Shown here: piece after piece, positions 9,693 to 18,518 of the stretch
Position numbering within the stretch: position 1 is the first letter of the stretch
Layout of the letters: every line of letters starts with the position of its first letter
Assembly (NCBI GenBank): GCA_020636405.1
Contig: JACJXW010000009.1
Span: 328,143 to 392,142 of the forward strand
Source: Lewinellaceae bacterium
GTDB lineage: Bacteria; Bacteroidota; Bacteroidia; Chitinophagales; Saprospiraceae
Reading direction: 5' to 3'
Length of the DNA stretch: 64,000 nucleotides
Notes under the pieces: generated by a model
The model's input: only the letters and a program-made list of their open reading frames with translations
Told to the model about the DNA's origin: nothing
Databases searched by the model: none
Made by a program: the position numbers and the translations under genes

Positions 9693-10208
9693 CTAGGCTT
9701 CCTCTTCCCCCTTTTTCGTCTCATATTCATCGAGAAACTCTGCGACGATCTCATCGATGATGTCGCGCAGGTAGGTACGCTCCCGGCGGGCAATGGCCTT
9801 GAGCTTTTCCAGCTTTTCGGGGTCGAAGGTAAGGGTAATGCGCTTGGCCGACTTTTGTTCGATGCGCATGCTGCCGGGCTCGATGGTACTGCGGATGAGG
9901 GCGTCTAGCCCGGTGAGGGGTTTACGGTGGCGCTTCTTCACCTGAGCGCTGCCGGATATGGGGGTGCGTTTCTGTTTGCGTTGTTCCAGTTGTTCTTCTA
10001 CACTTTCCTCAAAAGCATGTTCCAGAAAGGCCTGCAGGTCGGAGGAAAAATCTTTAGCGGAAGAACGCTTGCTACTTTCTTCATCCCTGCTTTTCGGCGC
10101 CTCCCGTTTCTCCGTCCTGGACAACAGAGGGCTGTTCTCCTGAAGGGTGTCCTCAGCAGCTTCTCCGAATAAGCTTTCCAGTCCTTCTGTGAATCTTTTT
10201 TTGCTCAA
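9693..10208 (-). CDS. Ribbon-helix-helix-type DNA-binding partner of ParA
   Basis: A 171-residue protein that starts with TTG; an in-frame stop lies two codons upstream, so no ATG is available. The N-terminal two thirds are charged and look disordered (SLFGEAAEDTLQENSPLL, long Glu/Lys runs). The C-terminal 50 residues (ITLTFDPEKLEKLKAIARRERTYLRD and on) look like a ribbon-helix-helix strand plus two helices. It lies 200 bases after a ParA gene on the same strand. The same layout occurs at 62906-63890, which supports a role as the DNA-binding half of a ParA-type system. No close family name is recognised. Confidence 0.7.
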   Translation of the reverse strand: MSKKRFTEGLESLFGEAAEDTLQENSPLLSRTEKREAPKSRDEESSKRSSAKDFSSDLQAFLEHAFEESVEEQLEQRKQKRTPISGSAQVKKRHRKPLTGLDALIRSTIEPGSMRIEQKSAKRITLTFDPEKLEKLKAIARRERTYLRDIIDEIVAEFLDEYETKKGEEEA

Positions 10209-10229
10209 GATCTATATTGATTGAATTAA

Positions 10230-10420
10230 TGAGGGAATGATTATTGGCCGTTCAAAGGCTCCGTAGGTACATTCCGGCATTCTTCCTCTCCATGTCAGTT
10301 CGTGTTTTTCCTGGCTGGGGCAAAGATCGAGACTATTTCTAATGCTTCCTGTGCCAGTTGTTCGCCAGTTTTGTCCAAGCACCCTGGTGTAAATAGGAAC
10401 GTTGTACATTCATTCCCTCA
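10230..10420. repeat. 11-base inverted repeats bracketing the parA-RHH spacer
   Basis: TGAGGGAATGA at 10230-10240 and its exact complement TCATTCCCTCA at 10410-10420 bracket the 170-base spacer between the ParA stop and the RHH start. The right arm overlaps the ParA stop codon. Such paired sites could be binding sites of the RHH protein, but an 11-base match can also arise by chance. Confidence 0.45.
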
Positions 10421-11198
10421 CTCCCCCCTTCACAGCCATCTCCTCAAACCGTTCAACCCTCACCAATATTTCCTTACACAAGCTCAGATAATCCTCCGCA
10501 CCTGCGCTGTTTCGGCTGTAGTCGAAGATGTCCTTGCGTTGAGAGGGCGCTTCAGCCAGAGCGACGTTGTCGCGGATCATGGTTTCGAACACCAGGTCGC
10601 CGAAGTATTTTTTGATGGTTTCCACTACATCGCGATTGAGCACTTTGCGGCTATCGTACATGGTGGCGATGACACCGCCGATCTGCAAGCCTTTATTGAG
10701 GCGCAATTTCACCTTCTGAATGACCTGCTTGATCTTGGCCAGGCCCTGCAGGGCCAGGAATTCCGTCTGCAGCGGGATCATCACATAGTCGCTGCTGGTC
10801 AGTGCATTCAGGGTGAGCAGCCCCAGAGAAGGAGGACAGTCGATGATGATAAAATCATACTCTTCCCGCAGGGGCGAAAGCAGTTCCCGGAGAATGAACT
10901 CCCGTCCGGCTTCGTTGATCAGCTCCATCTCGGCGCCGGAAAGGTCGAGGGTGGAAACTATGACGTCCAGGTTCTCTTTCACCGGTAGCGGTATCAGTTC
11001 AGACTCGCCGCGCATGGCCTCGTAGATGGTCTGTGGCGGCCGGGTAGCACCCAGGGAGAGCGTGAGGTTCGCCTGGGGGTCCAGGTCGATGAGTAAGGAT
11101 TTTTTGCCCAACTCTACCATGGCTGCTCCGATATTGATCACACTTGTGGTCTTTCCAACCCCTCCTTTATGGTTGAGCAGCGAAATGACTTTTCCCAT
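10410..11198 (-). CDS. parA: ParA-family chromosome/plasmid partition ATPase
   Basis: A Walker-type ATPase with the deviant Walker A KGGVGKTT near residue 10, the IDLDPQANLTLSLG segment (Walker A' region), and FIIIDCPPSLGLLTLNAL (Walker B). These are hallmarks of ParA/Soj proteins that bind DNA cooperatively and move partition complexes. I chose the ATG at 11198 (MGKVISLLNHKGG) over an upstream TTG at 11222, because family members begin right at this strand; the length is then 262 residues. The RHH gene downstream is its probable partner. It may be the chromosomal ParA or a relic of an integrated plasmid; the sequence does not decide. Confidence 0.9.
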   Translation of the reverse strand: MGKVISLLNHKGGVGKTTSVINIGAAMVELGKKSLLIDLDPQANLTLSLGATRPPQTIYEAMRGESELIPLPVKENLDVIVSTLDLSGAEMELINEAGREFILRELLSPLREEYDFIIIDCPPSLGLLTLNALTSSDYVMIPLQTEFLALQGLAKIKQVIQKVKLRLNKGLQIGGVIATMYDSRKVLNRDVVETIKKYFGDLVFETMIRDNVALAEAPSQRKDIFDYSRNSAGAEDYLSLCKEILVRVERFEEMAVKGGVRE

Positions 11199-11387
11199 AT
11201 CAATACGTTGATGGCTTTGCAAGATTGTGGCTTAATTTAAGCAATAATCACCAGGAATGCCCGGGATGTTAGCAAAAATATACTTTTTCCCTAAATTGTC
11301 AGCAGAATGGTGAGTTTGTTGCCAGGGGCTCCCAAGAGAACAACCAGATGCGGCCTGCTCCGGCAGCCCTTACGGCGCTTTAGGTTA

Positions 11388-11446
11388 GAGTTTGTTCAAA
11401 ATCCGCCTCATCTGGTTCGACTCATCATCGAAATTTGAACAAACTC
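11388..11446. repeat. Inverted-repeat element upstream of the cyanophycinase-like gene
   Basis: GAGTTTGTTCAAA (11388-11400) and its exact complement (11434-11446) enclose 33 bases. The inner part contains CATCATCGAAA, also found (on the opposite strand) inside the mini-element at 7171-7237, so the two may be related. No clear flanking duplication is seen. It can fold as a long hairpin just before the gene start at 11465. Confidence 0.6.
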
Positions 11447-11464
11447 ATAAAAAATATTCGGCCT

Positions 11465-12328
11465 ATGAGATTTTTTTTCGCCTTCCTTTTTTTACGGATA
11501 TTCTCCCTCCCGGGTTTCGGCCAGGCCGAAGTTACTCCGGCACTCGCCACCGCTCCGGCCGGTAAGCTGTTCATCATCGGCGGTGGCGATCGGCCGCCGG
11601 GGCTGGTTCAGGCCATGGTGGACGCTTCCGGGCTGGACACCGAAGGCTATGCCATCATCCTTCCCATGGCGAGCAGCGAGCCGGATACATCTGCCTTTTA
11701 CGGAATCCGGCAGTTTACGGAACTGGGCCTCCCGGCGGAAAAATTCCGCACCTACAACTTTGTGAAAGGCGATTATCCCACCGCTGCGCTCGACTCCCTG
11801 CGCGGCGCCCGCCTGATCTACATCACCGGCGGCGACCAGGGCCGCTTCATGGAGGTGGTTTTGGGCAGCCCTGTGTACGACGCCATTCATCAGGCCTACC
11901 GGCAGGGGGCGCTCATTGCCGGTACCAGCGCCGGCGCCGCGGTGATGAGCCGGGAAATGATCACCGGCAATGAATACAAACACCCTGAATATACGGGCGA
12001 GTTCCGCACCATAGAAGCCGAAAATATCGAGATCAAAGAAGGATTAGGCCTGATGCCCGGCGCCATCGTCGACCAGCATTTCATTTACCGCATGCGCATG
12101 AACCGGCTGATCAGCGTCGCACTGGAATACCCCGGGTTGGCCTGCATCGGCATCGATGAATCGACGGCCATACTGGTAGAAGGCGACAGCGCCACGGTAG
12201 TGGGAGACGCTCAGGTGATATTGCTTCGCAATACCAACGGGAAAGGCATAGCGCACAATGGCCTGCTGGGCGGGCAGGGCATGGAACTGAGCGTGCTGCT
12301 GCCGGGGGACAGGTTCAGGCTGAGGTGA
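11465..12328 (+). CDS. Exported cyanophycinase-like serine peptidase (S51 family)
   Basis: The 287-residue protein has the S51/class I glutamine-amidotransferase-like fold of cyanophycinase and peptidase E: FIIGGGDRP, ITGGDQGR and the nucleophile elbow GTSAGAAVMS, where the central Ser should be catalytic. Cyanophycinase cuts multi-L-arginyl-poly-L-aspartate; the related peptidase E cuts Asp-X dipeptides. The ATG at 11465 gives a clean signal peptide (MRFFFAFLFLRIFSLPGFGQA), so the enzyme is probably exported. The upstream TTG at 11435 lies inside an inverted repeat and was rejected. No cyanophycin synthetase is in the window, so the substrate may come from outside or be another peptide. Confidence 0.88.
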   Translation: MRFFFAFLFLRIFSLPGFGQAEVTPALATAPAGKLFIIGGGDRPPGLVQAMVDASGLDTEGYAIILPMASSEPDTSAFYGIRQFTELGLPAEKFRTYNFVKGDYPTAALDSLRGARLIYITGGDQGRFMEVVLGSPVYDAIHQAYRQGALIAGTSAGAAVMSREMITGNEYKHPEYTGEFRTIEAENIEIKEGLGLMPGAIVDQHFIYRMRMNRLISVALEYPGLACIGIDESTAILVEGDSATVVGDAQVILLRNTNGKGIAHNGLLGGQGMELSVLLPGDRFRLR

Positions 12329-12422
12329 CGCCCGGATTCGGGATTGGTTGATTCGGGATTCGGAAATCGAAAGGCGAAACGCTAAGCAATCTCCCACTTC
12401 CGACTTTCCATTTCTCCAATCC

Positions 12423-12453
12423 TTTGCACTCTAGAACCAGAAATGTACCTTTG
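12423..12453 (+). promoter_or_regulatory. Bacteroidota-type promoter for the OmpH-like gene
   Basis: TTTG (12423-12426), 19 bases, then TACCTTTG (12446-12453) fits the consensus TTTG-N19-TAnnTTTG exactly. The ATG at 12469 is 15 bases after the -7 box, so the transcript would have a very short leader. Confidence 0.7.
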
Positions 12454-12468
12454 CGAAAATTTGAAAAA

Positions 12469-13086
12469 ATGAAAGCAAATATTTCGCTGGCCTTAAATGG
12501 CATATTGTTGCTGGCAGTAGCATATCTGTTCTCTCAGCATCTTTCTTCCGGAAGCAAGGAACCGGCAGGCGGTGGCGCCGCGGCTGCCGAAACGTCCGCA
12601 CCGCTCAATATCGTCTTCGTCAATGCGGATACTTTGTTCAACAAGTATGAATATTTCCGACAGCAGCAGGATGCGTTGGAAAAGCGCCAGGCGGAAGCCG
12701 GCCAGCGGCTGAACCAGAAGGGAGCTGCCCTGGAGAATGAATTCCGGGCGGTACAGCAAAAGATCCAGGAGGGCCTGCTGGCGCCCAGCCAGATCGCCGA
12801 CGAAGAAAAACGCCTGGGCCAAAAGCAACAAGCCCTCATGGCCGAACAGGAGAAATTGAGTAAAGAACTGGTAGCAGAAACGCAGCGCATTCAGCTTCAA
12901 CTGGAAACGGAATTGCGGCAGTCTCTCGATGAAATGCGCAAGCGCCGCGGGTACGACTACATCCTTCAGTACGGGCAGGGCTCCAGCGTATTGCTGGCCG
13001 CCGACAGCCTCGACATCACCACTGAAGTGCTGGAGATCCTGAACCAAAAGAAACCGGAGGGAGAAGAGAAAGCATCGGGTAATTAG
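12469..13086 (+). CDS. OmpH/Skp-like periplasmic chaperone
   Basis: The 205-residue protein has an N-terminal signal/anchor (ISLALNGILLLAVAYLFS) and an OmpH core: LNIVFVNADTLFNKYEYF, a long coiled coil (about 70-155) of Gln, Glu, Lys and Ala residues, and YDYILQYGQGSSVLLAADSLDITTEVLEILN, typical of the Skp body. Skp-type chaperones hold unfolded outer-membrane proteins in the periplasm. The start was moved to the ATG at 12469, just after a consensus promoter; an upstream TTG at 12424 lies inside the promoter. It is monocistronic and converges with the GNAT gene, their ends overlapping by four bases. Confidence 0.88.
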   Translation: MKANISLALNGILLLAVAYLFSQHLSSGSKEPAGGGAAAAETSAPLNIVFVNADTLFNKYEYFRQQQDALEKRQAEAGQRLNQKGAALENEFRAVQQKIQEGLLAPSQIADEEKRLGQKQQALMAEQEKLSKELVAETQRIQLQLETELRQSLDEMRKRRGYDYILQYGQGSSVLLAADSLDITTEVLEILNQKKPEGEEKASGN

Positions 13087-13604
13087 GCTTCCTTTCGCCA
13101 CAGCCCCAACCCTTCATCCACCGTCACCATTTCGAAGCCGGCCTTTTGTACTACCCGTTCCGAGGCAATGTGCCCCACCGGCACAGTGGCGATAATGGCC
13201 TGAAGGCGCTCGTCCTGCTCCAGCCAGCCGCAGAGGGCGCCGGCAGCTTCCGTAGCCAGCCCCCGGCCGGCGTAGTTCTCATCGACAAAATAGCCGATCA
13301 TGCATTCCCCTCTTTCATTCGGTAAGCCGCCCATGCCGATGCCGCCGATGCGGCAATTATCGGCCCGGTGGATGACGATCCAGTGGGTATACCAGGCATA
13401 GTCTTCCGGATGGGTGGCTACCTGAGGCAGGCAGAAATCCCGCAGAGATTCGATGTATTCGGCTTCAAACTCAGGCGCCAGGCGGACTTCGAAAGGATCA
13501 AGCCCAAGCTGTTCCTGCAGTTGGTGGATGTCATCGATCAAAAGATGTAATTGCTCCAGGCTCAAAGCGATGAGCCGAAGACGGGAGGTGGATATTTCCA
13601 GCAT
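13083..13604 (-). CDS. GNAT-family N-acetyltransferase (RimJ/RimL type)
   Basis: A 173-residue single-domain GNAT. It starts with the strand typical of RimL-like enzymes (ISTSRLRLIALSLEQL). The acetyl-CoA loop region is visible as MIGYFVDENYAGRGLATEAAGALCGWL, followed by IATVPVGHIASERVVQKAGFEMV. These enzymes acetylate protein N-termini or small amines; the substrate is not readable here. It has its own gene and no operon partner. Confidence 0.88.
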   Translation of the reverse strand: MLEISTSRLRLIALSLEQLHLLIDDIHQLQEQLGLDPFEVRLAPEFEAEYIESLRDFCLPQVATHPEDYAWYTHWIVIHRADNCRIGGIGMGGLPNERGECMIGYFVDENYAGRGLATEAAGALCGWLEQDERLQAIIATVPVGHIASERVVQKAGFEMVTVDEGLGLWRKEA

Positions 13605-13753
13605 TGGAATAATTTTTTTGAAGTAAATAATAAACAGCCTATTGGCCGAAGCGCATTACTTCTGCACTATTCCAGGCAGGAAAGGTGAAAGGTGGATGAA
13701 AATCGTTGTCAGAGGCAATGGTTTAATAGACCAAAGATAAGAAATGTGAAGCA

Positions 13754-14599
13754 CTAAACCTTCACCTGTTGAAAATAAGCTTCCCGGTACGCCTCCAGTT
13801 TTTCCTTCATAATTTTCGACCAGTGGCCCACCTTGCCGTCCCCGATGGGCCGCCCGTCGATGCGCACCACCGGCATAGCGCTTTTGTTGGAGCCGGTGAT
13901 GAACACCTCCCGGGCCCCGTAGACTTCCTCCATGCGGACCTCCCGGGTGGTGATAGGCAGCAGGCCCGCCGCCGCTTTAAGCACGGAATCCCGGGTGATG
14001 CCGAAGAGGATATTGGTGTCCGGGGTGATGAGCTCTTCCTGGTCGTTAATGATAAAGACATTGGAGCGCACCGACTCCCGGAGTATGCCATTGTCGTGGT
14101 AAAGTACTTCCAGGGCTCCGGCCTTTCGGATCTCGGGCAACAGTTTGATGCCGGTCAGGTAGTTGATGGTTTTCACTTCCGGCCACTCCCGCTGAAAGTT
14201 GTGGCTGATCAGGCCGATGCCTTCGGTGAAATAGCTTTCCGGGGTGTTGGGCCAGGGGTGTTGCAGGATGATCAGGTTCGGTGTTCCGGGAGAGTAGCCA
14301 TCCGGGCTGTACCCGCCGGTGAGCACCAGGCGGATACTGCCTTTGTCCTCGCCGTTGGCGGCGATCAGCTCGCGCAGGTGCCGGCTGAGCTCCTGCCGGC
14401 TGAGGGGGAGGCCCAGGCCCATCCGTTCTGCAGAATGGTAGAAGCGTTGCAGATACTGCTCCTCCAGCATGGGGCGGCTGTATTTGAACAGGAAGTAGTC
14501 AAAGATGCCGTAGCCGCGGAGCACTGCCAGGTCTGTTACCCCCAGGCTGGCCTTCTCCTGAGCGGTGATCGTGCCGTTGAGGCTGCAATAGTGCGCCAT
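13754..14599 (-). CDS. Class IV PLP-dependent aminotransferase-like protein
   Basis: The 281-residue protein has the fold-type IV layout of branched-chain and D-amino-acid aminotransferases and aminodeoxychorismate lyase. Visible features are RGYGIFDYF near the N-terminus, SIRLVLTGGYSPDG, INYLTGIKLLPEIRKAGALE, RESVRSNVFIIND and TGSNKSAMPVVRIDG near the end. By eye the position that normally carries the PLP lysine aligns with Leu, with a Lys two residues earlier, so activity should not be taken for granted. It stands alone between a GNAT gene and the EF-G gene. Substrate is unknown. Confidence 0.82.
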   Translation of the reverse strand: MAHYCSLNGTITAQEKASLGVTDLAVLRGYGIFDYFLFKYSRPMLEEQYLQRFYHSAERMGLGLPLSRQELSRHLRELIAANGEDKGSIRLVLTGGYSPDGYSPGTPNLIILQHPWPNTPESYFTEGIGLISHNFQREWPEVKTINYLTGIKLLPEIRKAGALEVLYHDNGILRESVRSNVFIINDQEELITPDTNILFGITRDSVLKAAAGLLPITTREVRMEEVYGAREVFITGSNKSAMPVVRIDGRPIGDGKVGHWSKIMKEKLEAYREAYFQQVKV

Positions 14600-14728
14600 T
14601 TTTGATGCTCAAGTTACGGACTTATTGGAAAGGGCCGGTCATAATTCGCCAAATTAGTGTCCATTTGCGTTCCATTTCAAAATCTGGGAAGAGACTGGTG
14701 TTTACTGAAAACTGTATGAGGCGAAACC

Positions 14729-14759
14729 TTTGCCATTTACTATTATTTTCCTAATTTCA
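14729..14759 (+). promoter_or_regulatory. Possible promoter of the EF-G paralogue
   Basis: TTTG (14729-14732), 19 bases, then TAATTTCA (14752-14759), which departs from TAnnTTTG at the last two bases. The spacing is right but the -7 box is imperfect. It would give a leader of about 100 bases. Confidence 0.4.
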
Positions 14760-14861
14760 TTCCCCGCTGCTTTGGAGGTTGCGAACCCCGCTCAAAAAGG
14801 CAGCGCCTCCGTGTGGCCTGGCCGCACATACATTTGTTAACCATTTCAAAAAGAGGACCAT

Positions 14862-16988
14862 ATGAGTTTTGACACGAAAAACATTAGAAACGTTACCCTC
14901 CTCGGACACTCTGGTTGTGGGAAGACGACCTTTGCGGAATGCATGCTTTTTGAAGCAGGGGCCGTCACTCGCCGGGGGTCTGTGGAGGAAGGTAATACCC
15001 AATCAGATTTCACCAACATCGAACGCGAACGCGGAAATTCTCTGTTCAGCTCGCTCATGCACGTAGAATGGAAGGATTCTAAGATCAATATTCTGGATAC
15101 GCCAGGTTTTGACGATTTCGTCGGAGAAGTGATCTCCTCTCTGAAAGTCGCCGATACCGGGGTGATGCTGCTCAATGCGAAGAACGGTGTAGAGGTCGGC
15201 ACAGAACTCATATGGGAATACGTAGAAAAGTTCGAAACGCCCACTATTTTTGTCATCAACCAGGTGGACCACGAAAAGGCCGACTTTGAGGGGACGCTCG
15301 AACAGGCGAGAAACAGGTTCGGCCACAAGGTGGTGCCGGTCCAATACCCCCTCAACCCGGGCACCGGCTTTAATACCATCGTCGATGCGCTTCGGATGAC
15401 CATGTATGTCTTCCCGCCCGATGGCGGCCGCCCGGAAAAACAGCCCATCCCCGACTCGGAGATCGAGCGCGCTCAGGAAATGCACAATGCCCTGGTGGAA
15501 GCTGCCGCCGAAAATGACGAAGGGCTTATGGAGAAATTCTTCGAAGAAGGCTCCCTGACCGAGGAGGAACTGGCGGAAGGGCTGCGTATCGCCATCGCCC
15601 ACCAGGAACTGTACCCGATATTCTGTTGCTCTTCTACCCAGAATATGGGCAGCGGGCGCATCATGGGCTTCATCAATGATGTCTGCCCTTCTCCTTCCGA
15701 CCGCCCTGCTAAACTGCTGGAAGATGGCACCCGCCTTCCTTGTGACAGCAACGCCGATACGACCATCTTTATCTACAAGACCATGTCGGAGCCCCAGGTA
15801 GGCAATGTGACTTATTTTAAAGTCTATTCCGGGGCCCTCAATACCGGCGATGAACTGATCAATGCCCAGAACCGTACCGCCGAACGCTTCGGGCAGATCT
15901 TCGTCGCCGAAGGTAAGAACCGCGATCAGGTCAACCAACTTAAGGCCGGTGACATCGGCGTGACGGTGAAGCTCAAAAATTCGCATACCAACAACACGCT
16001 CAATGTCAAGGGGGAAGATCGAAAAATTAAAGAGATGCAATTTCCCGAACCCCGGATTCGGGTTGCGGTAAACCCGCCCAGCAAAGGGGATATGGAAAAG
16101 CTGATGAAGGCCCTGCATATCATCTCTGAGGAAGACCCCACGCTGATCGTCGAACAGTCCAAAACCCTCAAACAAACCCTGCTCTTTGGACAGGGACAAC
16201 TGCACCTCGACCTGGTCAAACACCGCATTGAGAATCTCTACGGGGTATCCATGGATTTCATCAAACCCCGTATCTCTTACCGGGAGACGATCACCAAAGC
16301 TGCCGATACGATGTACCGTCACAAAAAACAGACCGGCGGCGCCGGCCAGTTCGCCGAGGTACACATGCGCATCGAACCGTATTCTGAAGGCATGCCGGAT
16401 CCCAGTGGCCTGAGTGTCAGGAATAAAGACATCGAGGAGCTGTCCTGGGGCGGTAAACTCGCTTTCTACTGGTGTATCGTCGGTGGTTCCATCGACGCCA
16501 AATACTCCAACGCCATCAAGAAAGGGGTGCTGCAGAAAATGGAAGAAGGGCCCCTTACCGGTTCTCCCTGTCAGGATATCCGGGTAAGTATATATGACGG
16601 TAAAATGCACTCCGTGGACTCCAACGATATGGCTTTCATGCTGGCTTCCACCCAGGCCTTCAAGCAAGGCTTCCGGGAAGCGGCGCCCCAGATCATGGAG
16701 CCCATATACAAGCTGGAGATCCTCTGTGCCGGCGAGGTGATGGGGGATATTATGGGCGACCTGCAGACCCGCCGCGCCATCATCATGGGCATGGGCTCGG
16801 AGGGCCACTACCAGAAGATCACCGCTCAGGTGCCTCTGGCCGAACTCTACCAGTATTCCTCCACGCTGCGGTCCCTATCGCAGGGGCGCGCCAAGTTCCA
16901 CCAGGAATTTGCCAATTTCAGCCCTGTACCGCACGATATCCAGCAGCGGCTGATGGAATCACACGAGGAAGAAGCAGCCGAAGCCTGA
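14862..16988 (+). CDS. Elongation factor G paralogue (EF-G-like GTPase)
   Basis: The 708-residue protein has all EF-G domains. The G domain shows G1 GHSGCGKTT (the usual EF-G form is AHxDxGKT), the switch segment ERERGNSLFSS, G3 DTPGFDDF and G4 NQVDHEKAD (NKxD is usual). Domain IV has YRHKKQTGGAGQFAEV, and the C-terminal domain has EPIYKLEILCAGEVMGDIMGDLQTRRA. This divergent G1 motif is typical of the second EF-G-like protein in many bacteria, not the housekeeping one. It may act in recycling or stalled translocation; its exact role is unknown. A terminator follows its stop codon. Confidence 0.9.
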   Translation: MSFDTKNIRNVTLLGHSGCGKTTFAECMLFEAGAVTRRGSVEEGNTQSDFTNIERERGNSLFSSLMHVEWKDSKINILDTPGFDDFVGEVISSLKVADTGVMLLNAKNGVEVGTELIWEYVEKFETPTIFVINQVDHEKADFEGTLEQARNRFGHKVVPVQYPLNPGTGFNTIVDALRMTMYVFPPDGGRPEKQPIPDSEIERAQEMHNALVEAAAENDEGLMEKFFEEGSLTEEELAEGLRIAIAHQELYPIFCCSSTQNMGSGRIMGFINDVCPSPSDRPAKLLEDGTRLPCDSNADTTIFIYKTMSEPQVGNVTYFKVYSGALNTGDELINAQNRTAERFGQIFVAEGKNRDQVNQLKAGDIGVTVKLKNSHTNNTLNVKGEDRKIKEMQFPEPRIRVAVNPPSKGDMEKLMKALHIISEEDPTLIVEQSKTLKQTLLFGQGQLHLDLVKHRIENLYGVSMDFIKPRISYRETITKAADTMYRHKKQTGGAGQFAEVHMRIEPYSEGMPDPSGLSVRNKDIEELSWGGKLAFYWCIVGGSIDAKYSNAIKKGVLQKMEEGPLTGSPCQDIRVSIYDGKMHSVDSNDMAFMLASTQAFKQGFREAAPQIMEPIYKLEILCAGEVMGDIMGDLQTRRAIIMGMGSEGHYQKITAQVPLAELYQYSSTLRSLSQGRAKFHQEFANFSPVPHDIQQRLMESHEEEAAEA

Positions 16989-17014
16989 TCCGTTTACCGG
17001 ATACATGAATAATT

Positions 17015-17052
17015 AACCCGGGGCTGCCCAACCAAGACAGCCTCGGGTTTTT
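17015..17052 (+). terminator. Intrinsic terminator of the EF-G paralogue
   Basis: The stem AACCCGGGGCTG / CAGCCTCGGGTT has one mismatch, an 11-base loop and a TTTTTAT tail, 26 bases after the stop codon. Confidence 0.8.
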
Positions 17053-17182
17053 ATATGCATCAGCCGCCGGAAAGCCAGATTCCTGGCCCTGGAATATCCG
17101 CACCTGATAAAGGCCCCCGGCCTGCACTGGAGCAATATTGTCGATGTTTTATGGATCAGGGGGGGCATTTTGGATGGGGCAT

Positions 17183-17209
17183 AAAAAAAGGCCGGGAATT
17201 TTCCCGGCC
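17183..17209 (-). terminator. Intrinsic terminator of the MFS gene
   Basis: On the minus strand GGCCGGGAA and TTCCCGGCC (17209-17190) form a perfect stem with a tight loop, followed by seven U (17189-17183). It lies 28 bases after the MFS stop codon. Confidence 0.85.
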
Positions 17210-17236
17210 TCCATGTTTATGGGAATATAAATGTCG

Positions 17237-18391
17237 TTACATCCTGACTCTTCTGCCGACCGCCGCCGCTGTCAGGGCCAAAGCGGCGACTACCCCCAGT
17301 CCGAAGTTCAGCCCGAAGTGCTCGGCAATGCCGCCGATCAGCGGCGGGCCGATGAGGAAGCCGACTACGCCGGAACTGGCCACTGCAGCGATGCCTGTAC
17401 CGGGAGCTACGCCCGGCGTTTTGGCAGCGGCGCTGAAAAGCAGGGGTACTACGGTAGAAAATCCAAAACCAACCAGCGTGAAGCCGAGGACGGCCGTTGC
17501 TGCCGAGGGGATCAACGTTACTACTGCCAGCCCACCGGCGCCCAGGAGGCTGCCTATGACAACGAGGCGGCCGGCCCCGAAGCGCATCTTGATGCCGTCG
17601 CCGGCAAAACGGCCCAGGGCCATGGCCAGGGAAAAGCCTGCATAACCCAGGCTGGCGACGAAGGGGTTGGCATGCAGTATGTTGCGCAGATAGATGGCTC
17701 CCCAGTCGGCCACGGCGCCTTCACCGATCATGATACAAAATCCGATGAAGGCCAGCCCCAGCAGCGCCTTGCCCGGCAGGGCGAAGGAGGAACCGTCCGA
17801 CTCGCTGTTGGGCAGGGCAAAAATGACCGGCCGCAGCAACAACTGCAGGCCAACCATCAGCAGGGCCACGGCAATGAGGTGGCTCTGCAGGGGGACGCCC
17901 GCCGCCGCAACCAGGCCAGCACTGCCGGCCCCTATCATGGCGCCCAGGCTGAACATACCATGACAGACGGACATGATGGTGATGCGGTATTGCTGCTCGA
18001 TGGCGGCTGCCGCCGCATTCATCGAAATGTTCATGAAACTGTTGAACATCCCCACTATAAAGAGCCCGCCCATCAGCGCCCATTGGCTTTGGGCAAATGC
18101 GGGGAAGGGCAGGCTGGCACAAAACAGGAGCGTGGAGAAGATCATCGCCCGCCCGGTGTGGAGGCGCTTCAACAGCCAGCCCGCAAAGGGCATCAGTGCG
18201 AGGGCGCCCAGCGGCAGCCCCAGCAGGGCCATGCCCAGTTGCCCTTCTGAAAGGGCAAGGGCCGACTGAACTTCCGGAAGCCGGGCCAGCCAACTGCCGA
18301 ATAGTATACTCAATGTCATAAAAGTGAGCCCTACCGAAAGGCTCGGCAAATGAAAAGCAAAAGCTTTTAATGTTCTGATCATCATATGCAA
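17237..18391 (-). CDS. MFS transporter (YbjJ-like), 12 membrane helices
   Basis: The 384-residue protein is almost all hydrophobic helices separated by short Arg/Lys loops, with the pattern of a 12-helix major facilitator. Helix 1 is followed by GSWLARLPEVQSALALSEGQLGMALLGLPLGAL, close to YbjJ-type and fucose-permease-like transporters. The segment ADWGAIYLRNIL after helix 6 is also typical of that group. It sits in the inner membrane; the substrate is unknown, possibly a sugar. Its leader holds a probable attenuator (18434-18518). An AraC regulator is read divergently 485 bases away and may control it. Confidence 0.88.
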   Translation of the reverse strand: MHMMIRTLKAFAFHLPSLSVGLTFMTLSILFGSWLARLPEVQSALALSEGQLGMALLGLPLGALALMPFAGWLLKRLHTGRAMIFSTLLFCASLPFPAFAQSQWALMGGLFIVGMFNSFMNISMNAAAAAIEQQYRITIMSVCHGMFSLGAMIGAGSAGLVAAAGVPLQSHLIAVALLMVGLQLLLRPVIFALPNSESDGSSFALPGKALLGLAFIGFCIMIGEGAVADWGAIYLRNILHANPFVASLGYAGFSLAMALGRFAGDGIKMRFGAGRLVVIGSLLGAGGLAVVTLIPSAATAVLGFTLVGFGFSTVVPLLFSAAAKTPGVAPGTGIAAVASSGVVGFLIGPPLIGGIAEHFGLNFGLGVVAALALTAAAVGRRVRM

Positions 18392-18433
18392 TTGGGTGAT
18401 TTTACTTTGTTCCTTTTCTTACGAAATATCGTC

Positions 18434-18518
18434 ATAAAAAATGGGACTTCCTTTTAGGAAGCCCCGCATCAAGGTTAAATGGTAATGTATGAAACTCCGT
18501 ATTGATGCCGCAAAGGTA
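18434..18518 (-). promoter_or_regulatory. Structured leader with an intrinsic terminator before the MFS gene (attenuator or riboswitch candidate)
   Basis: Reading the minus strand: a TACCTTTG -7 box (18518-18511), then GCATCAA (18508-18502) that can pair with TTGATGC (18472-18466), then a 9-base stem GGGGCTTCC / GGAAGTCCC (18465-18443, one G-U pair) followed by ATTTTTTAT. The gene starts 42 bases later. A terminator placed between promoter and gene suggests transcription attenuation. No known riboswitch consensus or clear leader peptide was recognised. No good -33 box was seen. Confidence 0.6.

Noticed and set aside
11400..11433. tRNA-like sequence (GGTTCGACTC) near 11410
   Set aside because: No acceptor stem or anticodon arm can be drawn, and it lies in an inverted-repeat loop.
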